The notes: a model not told the origin generated them from the letters alone. 64,000 nt of DNA from Kineosporia corallincola (GCF_018499875.1 NZ_JAHBAY010000001.1:913928-977927), one strand, 5' to 3'; positions 1-9,006 are shown, numbered from the stretch's first letter. A program made the numbers and translations.

Positions 1-72
1 GCCGGCGGCCAGAGCGGCGCTCGCGACGAACAGGAATCCCGGGCGGGCGACGGAACGCCGGGAAAGGGACAC
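1..72 (-). CDS. Partial secreted or membrane protein, N-terminus only
   Basis: A reading frame leaves the left edge of the window on the minus strand. From a GTG at 72 it encodes VSLSRRSVARPGFLFVASAA followed by LAAG. This has the basic n-region and hydrophobic Ala-rich core of a Sec signal peptide. A TTG at 81 is an alternative in-frame start. The rest of the gene is outside the window, so no function can be given. The call rests only on signal-peptide-like composition. Confidence 0.35.
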   Translation of the reverse strand, partial: MSLSRRSVARPGFLFVASAALAAG

Positions 73-149
73 GCCGGACAAGGTAGACCTGGATTGTGGT
101 GATCCGGTGAGGTTTCCGTGGTGAGGTGATTGGGGCGAAACGCTCATGG

Positions 150-188
150 ATGACGGGAGGCGCGTGCGGGCTCCTCGTCGTCCGTCAT
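150..188 (-). terminator. Hairpin at the end of the polyprenyl synthase gene, TCGTCGTCC family
   Basis: The arms ATGACGG and CCGTCAT pair, with an inner GAGG/CCTC stem and a bulge holding the gtcgt core. It overlaps the stop codon of the minus-strand polyprenyl synthase, so it probably ends that transcript. There is no clear T-run. The core resembles hairpins at 11833, 17195, 30869, 48108 and 62288. Confidence 0.5.
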
Positions 189-1189
189 TTCTGCCGCCCG
201 GTCAGGAAACCGGTGAGCTGCTCGAGCTCGTCGCGTGCCCCGCCCTCCAGCGGCACCGAGTCCAGCGCCCGCACGGCCAGCTCCACCTCACGCCGTGCCT
301 CGGCCAGAGCCCAGTCCCGGGCACCCGCTCCGTCGAGGACCTGGGCGATCCGCACCAGCTCCGGCTCGGGGGTGTTCCCCGGCGGGCTGTCCAGCCAGTC
401 CGCGACCACCCGGGACGCGCTGCCGCCGGCACTCAGCGCGTAGGTGACCGGCAGCGACTTCTTGCGGGCCCGCAGGTCGGACAGCACCGGTTTCCCGGTC
501 ACGGCGGTGTCGCCCCAGATGCCCAGCACGTCGTCCACCCACTGGAAGGCCAGCCCGGCGTGCGCGCCGTAGTCTCCCAGGGCGTCCACCTGGGCGGATG
601 TGCCACCGCCGAGGATCGCGCCGATCCGGGCGCTGGCCGCCAGCAGCGCCCCGGTCTTGCCCGCGGCCATCGACCGGCACTCGTCGAGCGCGACCCGGGT
701 GCGCCGCTCGAACGACAGGTCCTCGGTCTGCCCCCGGATCAGCTCGGCCACCGCCCAGCCGAGCGCCGCGGCGGCCTCCGGGCGGCCGGTCAGCTCGGCC
801 TGGGCCAGGTTGAGCAGGGCGTCGCCGGTGAGGATCGCCGGCCCGACGCCCCACAGCGACCAGACCGTCGGCCGGTGTCTTCGCTCGGTGTCGCCGTCCA
901 TCACGTCGTCGTGCAGCAACGAGAAGTTGTGCACCAGCTCGACCGAGACCGCGCCCGGCACCGCCCGGTCCGCGGGGGCACCGCAGGCCTCGGCCGCCAG
1001 CATCGCCATCGTCGGCCGGACCGCCTTGCCGCCGGCCTGTTCCCGGGCCGTGCCGTCGGCCTCGGTCCAGCCCAGGTGGTAGCGGGCGATCGCGCGGTTG
1101 GCCGGGTCCAGCCGGGCCACGGTCTCGCGCAGGGCCGGCTCGACCAGCGCCCGGGCCCGGGCCAGGGCGGGCGGACCTGCGGCCGCCAT
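185..1189 (-). CDS. Polyprenyl diphosphate synthase, trans-isoprenyl diphosphate synthase family
   Basis: The product (334 aa) chain-elongates allylic diphosphates with isopentenyl diphosphate in the cytosol. The first Asp-rich motif DDVMD is at about residues 94-98, followed by the RRH-type motif ERRHRPTVW. The second Asp-rich motif, DDVLGIWGD, is at about 219-227. An active-site lysine region GKAVRPT lies near 55-60. The ATG at 1189 gives MAAAGPPAL; the frame stays open upstream to about 1513, but that part is low-complexity and has no family features. Chain length cannot be predicted. The sequence around the first motif resembles polyprenyl transferases reported as cargo of family 2 encapsulins in actinomycetes, but no shell gene is visible here. 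It is divergent from the GntR gene at 1613. Confidence 0.9.
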   Translation of the reverse strand: MAAAGPPALARARALVEPALRETVARLDPANRAIARYHLGWTEADGTAREQAGGKAVRPTMAMLAAEACGAPADRAVPGAVSVELVHNFSLLHDDVMDGDTERRHRPTVWSLWGVGPAILTGDALLNLAQAELTGRPEAAAALGWAVAELIRGQTEDLSFERRTRVALDECRSMAAGKTGALLAASARIGAILGGGTSAQVDALGDYGAHAGLAFQWVDDVLGIWGDTAVTGKPVLSDLRARKKSLPVTYALSAGGSASRVVADWLDSPPGNTPEPELVRIAQVLDGAGARDWALAEARREVELAVRALDSVPLEGGARDELEQLTGFLTGRQK

Positions 1190-1612
1190 CGTGCTCAACC
1201 GGTCACCGCCGGGGGTGGTGGGGAAGCGGGGGCGGGAGCGATGTCGGCCGGCATTCCGCCAGGTAAACCCAGCTGGGCGCCGCAGACAAGCCGAAACCGT
1301 CGGGAACCTCGTCCGAGGTGGGCCGACGACGGATCTAGCGCACAGCGTCCCGGATTTTGTATCCCACAGACCGGGTCGGCCGGAACGCGCACGCCTCCCG
1401 CGAGCGTCCCCATTGACCGTCAAAGGGGGTTTCATGGCCATTTTCGGCAATCGGGACCTCTGTTGCCGATGTGCCCGGAGACACTGATCAAGAGCGAGAT
1501 CGCGATCGGCCACCCGTGTCAGAATGGGGATCGTTCAATCCTCGGCTCGCCGATGCATCATGTATCCAAAGGGTTGGCGTTTTCAGACGGATGCCGTGAC
1601 GGGAGTGCGTGA
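1190..1612. other. Intergenic region between divergent polyprenyl synthase and GntR genes
   Basis: These 423 bases carry the promoters of both divergent genes. The part from about 1340 to 1610 is visibly less GC-rich than the coding DNA. I see no convincing gene; the extended minus-strand frame through it has no protein-like features. A GntR operator near the 1613 start is plausible, but I could not identify one with confidence. Confidence 0.5.
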
Positions 1613-2287
1613 GTGACCACGATCGGCGCCCGGCACCGTTCACTGCGCGACGAGACGGTCGACGAGCTCCGTCGTCTGATTCTCTCCGGCGAGCTGGAAC
1701 CCGGCACCCACCTCACCGAACTGGCGATCTCCGAGCGCCTGGGCGTGTCCCGCCTGCCGGTGCGCGAGGCGTTCCGCCGGCTCGAGGCCGAAGGACTGCT
1801 GGAGGCCCTGCCCCGTCGCGGGGTGCGGGTGGTGCAGCTGGACGGCGACGAGCTGGAGACCGTGCGCGAGATCCGGGTGGCGCTGGAGCTGATGGCCGTG
1901 CGCCGCACGGTCGAGCGTGGCGACACCGAGGTGCTCGCCGATCTGCACCGCATGCTCGGCGCGGGCAACGAGCAGATCACCGACAGTGCCCGGCTCGACG
2001 AGCTGAACGACGAGTTCCACGAACTGCTCTCCCGGGGCAGCGGTTCCCGGTTCCTCGCCGACACCCTGCGCGCCGTGCGCAATCAGGCCCACCACCTGGT
2101 CGGGGGCAAGAGCGCGGCGGTCGGGCACTCCTGGGAGGAACACGCCCGCATCATCGAGGCGGTGCTGGCGCGTGACGCCGAGTTCGCCACGCTGCTGATG
2201 CGCCGTCACCTCACCGCCCGGCACGAGAACCAGGGCGGCACCCGGGGCGAGACGGCACCGAGCCCGGCCTCGGAGCCCTCTTCATAG
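1613..2287 (+). CDS. GntR-family transcriptional regulator, FadR/FCD subfamily
   Basis: The product is 224 aa. Residues about 8-75 form a GntR winged helix-turn-helix: LRRLILSGELEPGTHLTELA, then SERLGVSRLPVREAFRRLEA. A helical FCD ligand-binding domain follows (VRE-IRVALELMAVRRTV; LNDEFHELL; HSWEEHARIIEAVL), which normally binds a small acid through metal-coordinating histidines. Start choice is the GTG at 1613. It is divergent from the polyprenyl synthase, so autoregulation or control of that gene is possible but unproven. The last ~20 residues (GGTRGETAPSPASEPSS) are a disordered tail. Confidence 0.9.
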   Translation: MTTIGARHRSLRDETVDELRRLILSGELEPGTHLTELAISERLGVSRLPVREAFRRLEAEGLLEALPRRGVRVVQLDGDELETVREIRVALELMAVRRTVERGDTEVLADLHRMLGAGNEQITDSARLDELNDEFHELLSRGSGSRFLADTLRAVRNQAHHLVGGKSAAVGHSWEEHARIIEAVLARDAEFATLLMRRHLTARHENQGGTRGETAPSPASEPSS

Positions 2288-2354
2288 CATCCGGCGGCAC
2301 GTCCCACTGCACGTCGCTTATGCGGTGAGTGTCCCGACATGATTCGATGCCGAT

Positions 2355-2996
2355 GTGAACTCCATCAGTCGCGGCTGGTTGTTCATCATCCTGTTCGCGG
2401 TCGCCGCCGTGCTGATCCTCGCCGTGCGCGGATTCGGCGGCGCGGGCAACATCCAGGGATCCATCGACGTCGGCCCGGCCGGCACCACCAACCCGGCGGA
2501 GCCCTACGCCGGTGAGGCCGGTGAACCCGACGGGGTTCGCACCGGCAGCGACGACGACCGTGACGACGACGGAGACGACCCGGTCACGCTGCCCACCACC
2601 ACCCTGCCCACCCAGGTCACCCGGCAGCCGCCGGACACCGTCTACTCGCTCGGCGACCAGTTGCTGCCGCTCGGCGGCGGTTCCGAGGACCTGACCTCCT
2701 ACGCCGGCGAGCGGGCCACCGGCCGGTCGGTGCCGGTGCAGTCGGTGGACGCCGACGAGGGCTTCTGGATCGGCACGGCCGGCGACCGGATCTGGGTGCA
2801 GCTGGTCGGCCCGCCGCCCGAGTCGCCGTTCCACGTGAAGGCCGGTGACCGGGTCACCTTCACCGGCGAGGTGGTGGCCCACGACTCCGGGTTCGCCGGC
2901 CGGGTGGGGGTGAACCGGGCCGAGGGCTCGCGCTCGCTCACCTCCCAGGGCGCCCACATCGACGTGGAGAAGCGCACTCTCAACCTGGCGTCCTGA
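2355..2996 (+). CDS. Membrane-anchored hypothetical protein with a possible OB-like extracellular domain
   Basis: The product (213 aa) starts at GTG. Residues about 5-25 (WLFIILFAVAAVLILAVRGF) form one membrane segment. A disordered Gly/Asp/Thr/Pro stretch follows to about residue 95. The C-terminal ~110 residues (WIGTAGDRIWVQLVG, VKAGDRVTFTGEVVAH, then a terminal beta-rich stretch) have a beta-strand pattern resembling small OB-fold domains that sit outside the membrane. I do not recognise a named family. It follows the GntR gene by 67 bases on the same strand and may be co-transcribed. Confidence 0.7.
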   Translation: MNSISRGWLFIILFAVAAVLILAVRGFGGAGNIQGSIDVGPAGTTNPAEPYAGEAGEPDGVRTGSDDDRDDDGDDPVTLPTTTLPTQVTRQPPDTVYSLGDQLLPLGGGSEDLTSYAGERATGRSVPVQSVDADEGFWIGTAGDRIWVQLVGPPPESPFHVKAGDRVTFTGEVVAHDSGFAGRVGVNRAEGSRSLTSQGAHIDVEKRTLNLAS

Positions 2997-3094
2997 GGCA
3001 CTTGAACCGTTGACCACCTGGATCACCCGGACGGGCCAGCAACCAACCCCGGGTTGAGGCTCAGGCGAGCCTCCCGGGTGTCGATACCCACTCC

Positions 3095-5191
3095 GTGCCC
3101 ACCGCATCCACGGTCCTCGGGACCACGCTCTCACCCGAGAAGATCGACCCGCAGCCACGGACCGCCAAGCCCGAGTTCCGGCCGGACATCGAGGGTCTGC
3201 GCGCGGTCGCGATCATCCTGGTGGTGCTCTACCACTGCGGTGTCACCGCGTTCGGCGGCGGATACGTCGGTGTCGACGTCTTCTTCGTCATCTCCGGATT
3301 CCTGATCACCGGCCACCTCGCCCGCGAGGTGCAGGCGACCGGCCGGCTCCAGATCGGCCGGTTCTACGCCCGCCGGGCGATGCGGCTGCTGCCCGCGGCC
3401 ACGCTGACCATCGTGGCGACCCTGCTCGCCGCCTGGTGGTGGCTGCCGGCGGTACGGCTGAAGGACATCGCCACCGACGGCCTGGCCGCCACCGGCTACG
3501 TGCTCAACTACCGGCTGGCCGCCACCGGCACCGAGTACCGCGGGGAAGGCGACCTGCCCTCACCGTTGCAGCACTTCTGGTCGCTCGGTGTGGAGGAGCA
3601 GTTCTACCTGGTCATCCCGCTGCTGATGATCGCCACCATGGTGCTGCTGCGGCGCAGGATGGCGTTCGTGGCGCTGCTGCTGGCGATCACCGCGGCATCG
3701 TTCGCCTGGTCGGTGCTCTCCACCCCGGACCACGCCAACTGGGCCTACTTCGGCGCCCCGACCCGCGCCTGGGAACTCGGCGTGGGCGCCCTGGTCGCGC
3801 TCGCCCTGCCGCTCACACCCCGCCTGCCCGACGTGCTGTGCAGCCTGATCCGGCTGGCCGGCCTGGCGATGATCGTGGTCGCGGCGATGCGTTACGACGA
3901 CCTGACCACCTTCCCCGGCTACCAGGCCGGGCTGCCGGTGCTCGGTGCCGCGCTGGTGATCGCGGCCGGCCGGGCGGTCAGCGGGCGCCTGCTCACGCAC
4001 GGCGTGATGCGCGCGATCGGTGCCCGCTCCTACTCCTGGTACCTGTGGCACTGGCCGGTGCTGCTGATCGCGCCGTACGCGCTGGGCGAGGACTTCGGCA
4101 CCGGCAAGAAGCTCGCCGCCGCCGGATGCGCCTACCTGATGGCGGTGATCAGCTACGCGATGATCGAGCGGCCGTTGCACGAGCTGGGCCGCGAACGCGA
4201 CGGCTGGGGCTACAACGCCCTGACCGGAGTGGGCCTGATGACGCTCGCCGCCGTCCTGTCGTTGTTGCTGCCCGTGCTGCCCGACCGCACTCCGCTGGGC
4301 ACCGCGGTGGCCGGCCGGCTGAACCTGACCGGTAGCGCGAGCGCGCAGGAGAAGCAGCTCCAGGCCCGGCTCACCGCCGCCATGCGCAACGACGCCCTGC
4401 CGAAGAACCTCACGCCGAGTCTGAAGGCGGCCGCCCGTGACCTGCCGCCGGTCTACTTCGACGGGTGCCACCAGGAGCTCGAGATCAAGACGGTACCGAA
4501 GGCCTGTGAGAACTTCGGTGATCCGAAGGGCCGCAAGCAGGTGGTGCTGTTCGGTGACTCGCACGCCGCCCAGTGGTGGCCCGCGATGAACCAGATCGCC
4601 AAGAAGGAGCACTGGCGGTTCGCCAGCTTCACCAAGAGCGCCTGCACCGCCGCCGACGTCACCATCTACCTGGAACTGGTGAAGCGGAACTACACCGAGT
4701 GCGTGCAGTGGCGGCAGAGCATCCTCACCCGCATCCAGAAGATGAAGCCCGCGATGGTCGTGATGTCGGCCAACGCGGACGGCGGTGAGGCGCTGAACGG
4801 CGACGGCTCGCAGGACGACCGGTGGGTCGCCGGCTGGCAGCGCAATGCCGAGGCGATCCAGGCCACGGGAGCCCAGGTGGTCTATCTGGACGACAGCGCC
4901 TGGCCCAGCGTGAACGTCCCGGAATGTCTTTCGACCAGGTCGGACGAGATCTCCGAGTGCGCGGCCAGCCGCCGCGAGGCGACCACGGCCCCGGACCGGC
5001 GGCAGATGCTCAAGGACATGTTCGAGGACATCGGCGGCACCGTGGTGGACCCGATGCCGTGGTTCTGCGTGAACCAGGGCTGCCCGGTGGTGGTCGGCAA
5101 CGTGCTGGTGTACCAGGACGAGAGCCACGTGACCCAGGCCTACGCCAGGACCCTGGCGCCGATCATGGACGAGAAACTGGGGCTGAAGTAG
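3095..5191 (+). CDS. OafA/YrhL-type acyltransferase with C-terminal SGNH domain
   Basis: The product (698 aa) is an integral membrane O-acyltransferase. Residues about 25-400 match the acyltransferase-3 family: FRPDIEGLRAVAIILVVLYH with its conserved R and H, VFFVISGFLITG, SLGVEEQFYLVIPLL, and about ten hydrophobic segments. Residues about 450-698 form an SGNH hydrolase-like domain with FGDSHAAQWW (~486) and a terminal DESHVT block. Such fused proteins acetylate cell-surface polysaccharide or peptidoglycan, transferring acyl groups from cytosolic donors outward. The start is the GTG at 3095; no strong ribosome site is visible. It converges with the cold-shock gene, leaving a 3-base gap. The exact substrate is unknown. 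Confidence 0.9.
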   Translation: MPTASTVLGTTLSPEKIDPQPRTAKPEFRPDIEGLRAVAIILVVLYHCGVTAFGGGYVGVDVFFVISGFLITGHLAREVQATGRLQIGRFYARRAMRLLPAATLTIVATLLAAWWWLPAVRLKDIATDGLAATGYVLNYRLAATGTEYRGEGDLPSPLQHFWSLGVEEQFYLVIPLLMIATMVLLRRRMAFVALLLAITAASFAWSVLSTPDHANWAYFGAPTRAWELGVGALVALALPLTPRLPDVLCSLIRLAGLAMIVVAAMRYDDLTTFPGYQAGLPVLGAALVIAAGRAVSGRLLTHGVMRAIGARSYSWYLWHWPVLLIAPYALGEDFGTGKKLAAAGCAYLMAVISYAMIERPLHELGRERDGWGYNALTGVGLMTLAAVLSLLLPVLPDRTPLGTAVAGRLNLTGSASAQEKQLQARLTAAMRNDALPKNLTPSLKAAARDLPPVYFDGCHQELEIKTVPKACENFGDPKGRKQVVLFGDSHAAQWWPAMNQIAKKEHWRFASFTKSACTAADVTIYLELVKRNYTECVQWRQSILTRIQKMKPAMVVMSANADGGEALNGDGSQDDRWVAGWQRNAEAIQATGAQVVYLDDSAWPSVNVPECLSTRSDEISECAASRREATTAPDRRQMLKDMFEDIGGTVVDPMPWFCVNQGCPVVVGNVLVYQDESHVTQAYARTLAPIMDEKLGLK

Positions 5192-5194
5192 CCC

Positions 5195-5917
5195 TCACTC
5201 GTTCAGCCAGCCGTGCCGGCGGGCCAGGGTGACCACCGCGCGGCGCAGCTGGGTGATCTGCTCACCGGTCATGCTGGGCACGGACTCCAGGCACAGTTCG
5301 ACCAGCTCGCTGCCCAGTGCGTCCGGGCTGACCTGGGCCTGGGCGGTTGGCTGTGTCTGCGGTGCCGTCCGGGTCGATGCGGCCTGGGGGGTGGGGCCTG
5401 GCTGGCCGGCCTGGCGTTCGGTGCCGTTGACCGAGCGCTGCGGGGCGATGGTGGCCGGGTGCACGCCGGTGGCCGCGGCCACGGTGGCCGGGGTGGCCAT
5501 CGGCGGCGCGGTGGCCACCGAGCCGTTGCTGCCGTTGGTGCCGTTGGCCCCGGCGTGCACCGGCAGCGGCTGGGCCGGTGGGTGCGACGGGGGTTGCGGC
5601 AGCGGGGCCTGGGCGGCGGGCGGGGGCATCGGCGCCGGTTTCGTCACGCTCACGGTGGGTGCCGCGGTGGCGGTCACCGGGGTGCCCGGGGTGCTTGAGG
5701 ACGGCGAGGGGCGGTTCCGGAGCACCCGGACCGCCGTGGCCTTGAGGCCGCGCTCGCCCTCGATCACGTCGAACTCGACCGGCACGCCCGGGTGGTACTG
5801 GTGCTTTTCCGCCAGCAGTGCATTGGCATGCAGAAAGACGTCTTCGCCACCGGCGTCCGGAGCAATGAAGCCGTATCCCCGAATTTCGTCGAACCGCAGT
5901 ATCTTTCCTGTCGCCAC
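5195..5917 (-). CDS. Cold-shock-domain protein with long Pro/Ala linker and C-terminal tail
   Basis: Residues 1-70 form a cold-shock domain with GKILRFDEIRGYGFIAPD (RNP1-like) and DVFLHANAL (RNP2-like), so it should bind single-stranded RNA or DNA. A Pro/Ala/Thr-rich linker of ~100 residues follows, then a ~45-residue helical tail (SELVELCLESVPSMTGEQIT, QLRRAVVTLARRHGWLNE). I chose the GTG at 5917 because GAGAAGG lies 11 bases upstream; the frame itself is open to 5977. It is much longer than the usual ~67-aa Csp proteins. The tail is not a domain I recognise. Confidence 0.85.
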   Translation of the reverse strand: MATGKILRFDEIRGYGFIAPDAGGEDVFLHANALLAEKHQYHPGVPVEFDVIEGERGLKATAVRVLRNRPSPSSSTPGTPVTATAAPTVSVTKPAPMPPPAAQAPLPQPPSHPPAQPLPVHAGANGTNGSNGSVATAPPMATPATVAAATGVHPATIAPQRSVNGTERQAGQPGPTPQAASTRTAPQTQPTAQAQVSPDALGSELVELCLESVPSMTGEQITQLRRAVVTLARRHGWLNE

Positions 5918-6118
5918 AGCAGTCGCATCCTTCTCGTCGTCAGGTACGCGAGGTGGACGATAATAGCTGAACCGCACCTCGCGGAATCCTTCTGGCCGCC
6001 ACTCTTCCAGATATCAGAATGCCTGGTCAGGTGGGTTGCGAGAACTCGCCGTCGGGGGCCGGAAATGACTCGCGAGTATCGGCCGGCATAACGATGTCAC
6101 GGCCTTGGAGAATCTTGT

Positions 6119-7744
6119 TCAGGCTTGCTGGTAATCACCTGGACGACCAGAAGCGAGTGTCCGGAAACGAGAGATCAGATCGGCCTGGCGGGACGGCAGA
6201 AACTCCTGTGCCAGGGCGGTCGCGTCGTCGTACGCGGAGATCAGGAGTTTCCGGGCGATCGGCTGGCCGGTGCTCTCGATCAGGGTGAGCGTGGCCAGGG
6301 TCAGGGCGAACCGCAGGCGGGCCGGGAGCGCGGCCGTGTGCAGTTCGCCGTCCCTCGGCAGACTCGGCACGCATTCGCTGAGGGTGCTCATCGCGGCCGA
6401 GGCCAGGGCGTGCCGGGTCTGCGGGTCCGGCTCGCGGGCGCAGGCCATCAGGCTGTTCTCGGCATGGGTGACGCGTGGGTCGGCCTCGGTGCGCGGGGCG
6501 CGGGTGTGGATCACCTCCAGCCGGTCGAGGTCTTCCGGGCCGGGCCCCGGGTCGGCATGGACGGGGGGCATGTCGAGCTGGTGCAGCATCGGCCGGGGCG
6601 CCGGTGGTGGCTGGAAGTCGTGCGTGCGCGCGGCCCGGTCCCGCCGTGAGCCCGGCGCGGGGATGACCCGGCCGGTCGGGCGGGGCATGACGACCGCTGG
6701 GCGGGGTGCGGGGGGTGGCTGGTCCGGCGGTGCCACTGGGTTCGGGGACATCGCTTGGTTCGGGGACGCTGCGGGGTTCGGGGACGCTGTTGGTTTCCGG
6801 GACGTCGGTGGTGGCGTCGGTGGGGCCGGGAAGGGAGCGGTGTTTCCGACGGGTTCGGCCGCCGGTGCCGAGATGCCCCGGGACTGCCGTCCGGAGAGGT
6901 TGTTCCGGGGTGACGGGCTCGGGGGCGGTTCGGCGGGGGACGTCGGTTCCCGGTCGGTCATGGGCGGCGAGATGGCGCGGCGAGACGCCGTGTTCCGGCC
7001 CGCCGGGCGCGGAGTGGGAGCGGCGGTAGGTGTGGTGCCCTGGTCCGCCGGGCTGCGGGGCGGTGCGTCCGGGGCGGTCTTCCGGTCGGCGGCGTTGCGC
7101 GCGGCCGAGGTGTACCCGCCGGTGACGTAGCCACCGCTCGTGTAGCCACCACTGGTGAAACTGCTCGTGGCGGAACGACTACCACTCGGCTCACGACGCT
7201 GGTCACCGCGCCCGGGACGACGAGGACGTGGCGTCGAACGGGGCGGGCGCGGGCGGGACCGCTGGTCGCGTGATGAAGGCTGCTCGGGCGCCTGCGGTGC
7301 GGGCGTCAGCGATTCGGGCGTCCTGCGCTCCGCGGCTCGCCGGTCGGGTGCCGGTCGGGGCGGCGGCTGGATCTCGGGCGCCTCCGGGTCGGCCGGTGGT
7401 GGCTCCTGCTCGTCCGTCGAGTGCTGGCCGTCCATCGGTTGCGGCGCAGCGGGTCTCGCGGTGACGGCCTGCTCGAACCACGGTGAGGGGGCGAACGGGG
7501 GCGCGTCGGAAGGAGGACCGGAGACGGTGGTGATCCGCCGGGCCAGGGCGTCCGGGTGCAGCACCCGGTAGCGCGGTGAGGCGGGTTGGGCCTGGTGGCG
7601 GGGGTTGCGCTTGGCGAAGAGGTCGCCGTGCTCGTCGAGAACCAGCATCACGCGGGCCTCGTCGGTCTGGCAGTAGGCGGCCACGGTCGCGGCGTCGAAC
7701 TCTTTCAGGCCTGCCGCGGTCGACAGCACGTCCACGTCGATCAC
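6119..7744 (-). CDS. Hypothetical low-complexity protein with conserved-looking ends
   Basis: The product is 541 aa. Residues 1-75 (VLSTAAGLKEFDAATVAAYC, then RVMLVLDEHGDLFA and YRVLHPDALARRI) look like a winged-helix-type domain. Residues ~80-400 are Pro/Arg/Ser/Thr-rich and disordered, with short repeats such as GGYTSGGYVTGGYTS and NPAASPNQAMSPNP. The last ~140 residues are helical (HALASAAMSTLSECVPSL, ARLRFALTLATLTLIESTG, ALAQEFLPSRQADLISRF). The start is the GTG at 7744, with GAGGGGG just upstream. I do not recognise the family. Codon use matches real genes despite the low complexity. Confidence 0.75.
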   Translation of the reverse strand: MIDVDVLSTAAGLKEFDAATVAAYCQTDEARVMLVLDEHGDLFAKRNPRHQAQPASPRYRVLHPDALARRITTVSGPPSDAPPFAPSPWFEQAVTARPAAPQPMDGQHSTDEQEPPPADPEAPEIQPPPRPAPDRRAAERRTPESLTPAPQAPEQPSSRDQRSRPRPPRSTPRPRRPGRGDQRREPSGSRSATSSFTSGGYTSGGYVTGGYTSAARNAADRKTAPDAPPRSPADQGTTPTAAPTPRPAGRNTASRRAISPPMTDREPTSPAEPPPSPSPRNNLSGRQSRGISAPAAEPVGNTAPFPAPPTPPPTSRKPTASPNPAASPNQAMSPNPVAPPDQPPPAPRPAVVMPRPTGRVIPAPGSRRDRAARTHDFQPPPAPRPMLHQLDMPPVHADPGPGPEDLDRLEVIHTRAPRTEADPRVTHAENSLMACAREPDPQTRHALASAAMSTLSECVPSLPRDGELHTAALPARLRFALTLATLTLIESTGQPIARKLLISAYDDATALAQEFLPSRQADLISRFRTLASGRPGDYQQA

Positions 7745-7843
7745 GGCGGCCCCCTCAAGCTCGTCGGCTACTCCCAGCGATCAGCGTGACCATCTTTCTC
7801 GACTCTGGGTGATTGCCCGGAGAGCGACACGCCCCAAAACCAG

Positions 7844-7880
7844 CCGTGGCCCGAGCCCGGTGACAGGGCTCGGACCACGG
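7844..7880 (-). terminator. Strong hairpin terminator for ackA
   Basis: The arms CCGTGG-c-CCGAGCCC and GGGCTCGG-a-CCACGG pair around a 7-base loop, giving 14 pairs with one mismatch. It lies 20 bases past the ackA stop on the minus strand. A long T-run is lacking, as is common in actinobacteria. Confidence 0.8.
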
Positions 7881-7900
7881 TGTGGTTCCGGATCGGGCGA

Positions 7901-9001
7901 TCAGGCGAGGACCTGGCGCACCTCGCCGGAGATCTGGAGGTCTTCCCGGGCACCGATGACGAAGGTGCGCACGGCGGCGCCCTCGGTCGTGATCTCGGTG
8001 TCCTGCTTCAGCTTGCCCATCGCGCCGTTGACCGAGTCGTCGATCCGGACCCCGGCCCAGGCCAGCTTCTCGCCCACCAGCCGGCGGATCATCGGCGAGT
8101 TCTCGCCCACACCACCGGTGAACACCAGGGCGTCCAGGCCGCCGGCCGATGCGATCATCGAGCCGATGCTGCTGACCAGACGGTGCACGTAGACCTGCAT
8201 CGTCAGGACGGCCCGCTCGTCACCGGCCTCCACGCCCGCCTCGACGTCACGCATGTCGGCGCTGCCGGCGAGAGCGGTGAGGCCACCGGCCTTCTCCAGC
8301 CCTTCCGAGACCTCCTTGGCGGACATCCCGGCCTGCTGCTGGAGCCAGAGCACCATGCCCGGGTCGACCGTGCCCGACCGGGTGGCCATGACCAGGCCCT
8401 CCAGCGGGGTGAATCCCATCGTGGTGTCCACACTCTCGCCGCCCTTGATCGCGCAGAGCGAGGCACCGGCACCGAGGTGGCAGTTCACGATGCGCAGTTC
8501 GGACGCCGGGCGGCCGACCAGCTGGGGGATCAGGCCGGCCGCGTAGGCGTGGGAGAGGCCGTGGAATCCGTAGCGGCGGATGCTGTGGGCCTCCCGCCAC
8601 TCGACCGGCACCGCGTAGGTGCTGGCGCCGGCCGAGAGCGTGGCGTGGAACGCGGTGTCGAACGACGCCACCGCGGGCACTCCGGGCAGAACCTTGCCCA
8701 CCGCCTCCAACCCGGCCAGGGCCTTGGGCTGGTGCAGGGGAGCGAGGGCGGTGAGGTCGGCGATCTGCTCGACGACCTCGTCGGTGATGCGCACGGGACC
8801 GCTGAATCGCGTTCCGCCGTGCACGATCCGGTGGCCCACAGCTTCGGGGGCCGGCCATTCCTTCAGGGCGGCTGACAGTTCCGCCGTGTCGAAACCAGAG
8901 CTGTCAGCCGGCAGGTCCACGGTTCCGATCGTCTCGTCGTTGTCTCCGAGGAGACGAACCTTGAGGCTGGAGGAACCGGCGTTGACCACCAGAACGTGCA
9001 T
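7901..9001 (-). CDS. ackA: Acetate kinase
   Basis: The product (366 aa) interconverts acetyl phosphate + ADP and acetate + ATP. Family motifs in order: VLVVNAGSSSLK at the N-terminus, GHRIVHGG, ASFDTAFHATL, YGFHGLSHAYA, NCHLGAGASLCAIKGGESVD followed by TTMGFTPLEGLVMATRSGT, and FTGGVGENSP near the C-terminus. It is slightly shorter than the usual ~400 aa, but all signature blocks are present. The gene starts 5 bases after the phosphoketolase stop, so the two are an operon: phosphoketolase makes acetyl phosphate and AckA harvests it as ATP. Confidence 0.97.
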   Translation of the reverse strand: MHVLVVNAGSSSLKVRLLGDNDETIGTVDLPADSSGFDTAELSAALKEWPAPEAVGHRIVHGGTRFSGPVRITDEVVEQIADLTALAPLHQPKALAGLEAVGKVLPGVPAVASFDTAFHATLSAGASTYAVPVEWREAHSIRRYGFHGLSHAYAAGLIPQLVGRPASELRIVNCHLGAGASLCAIKGGESVDTTMGFTPLEGLVMATRSGTVDPGMVLWLQQQAGMSAKEVSEGLEKAGGLTALAGSADMRDVEAGVEAGDERAVLTMQVYVHRLVSSIGSMIASAGGLDALVFTGGVGENSPMIRRLVGEKLAWAGVRIDDSVNGAMGKLKQDTEITTEGAAVRTFVIGAREDLQISGEVRQVLA

Positions 9002-9006
9002 CTTTA

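Noticed and set aside
1190..1513. Longer N-terminus of the polyprenyl synthase
   Set aside because: The extension reads through AT-richer intergenic DNA and has no family-like sequence; ATG at 1189 gives the normal family N-terminus.
3560..5128. A 522-residue minus-strand frame antisense to the acyltransferase
   Set aside because: Composition (Gln/His/Arg/Val repeats) is that of an antisense shadow; the plus frame has clear family motifs.
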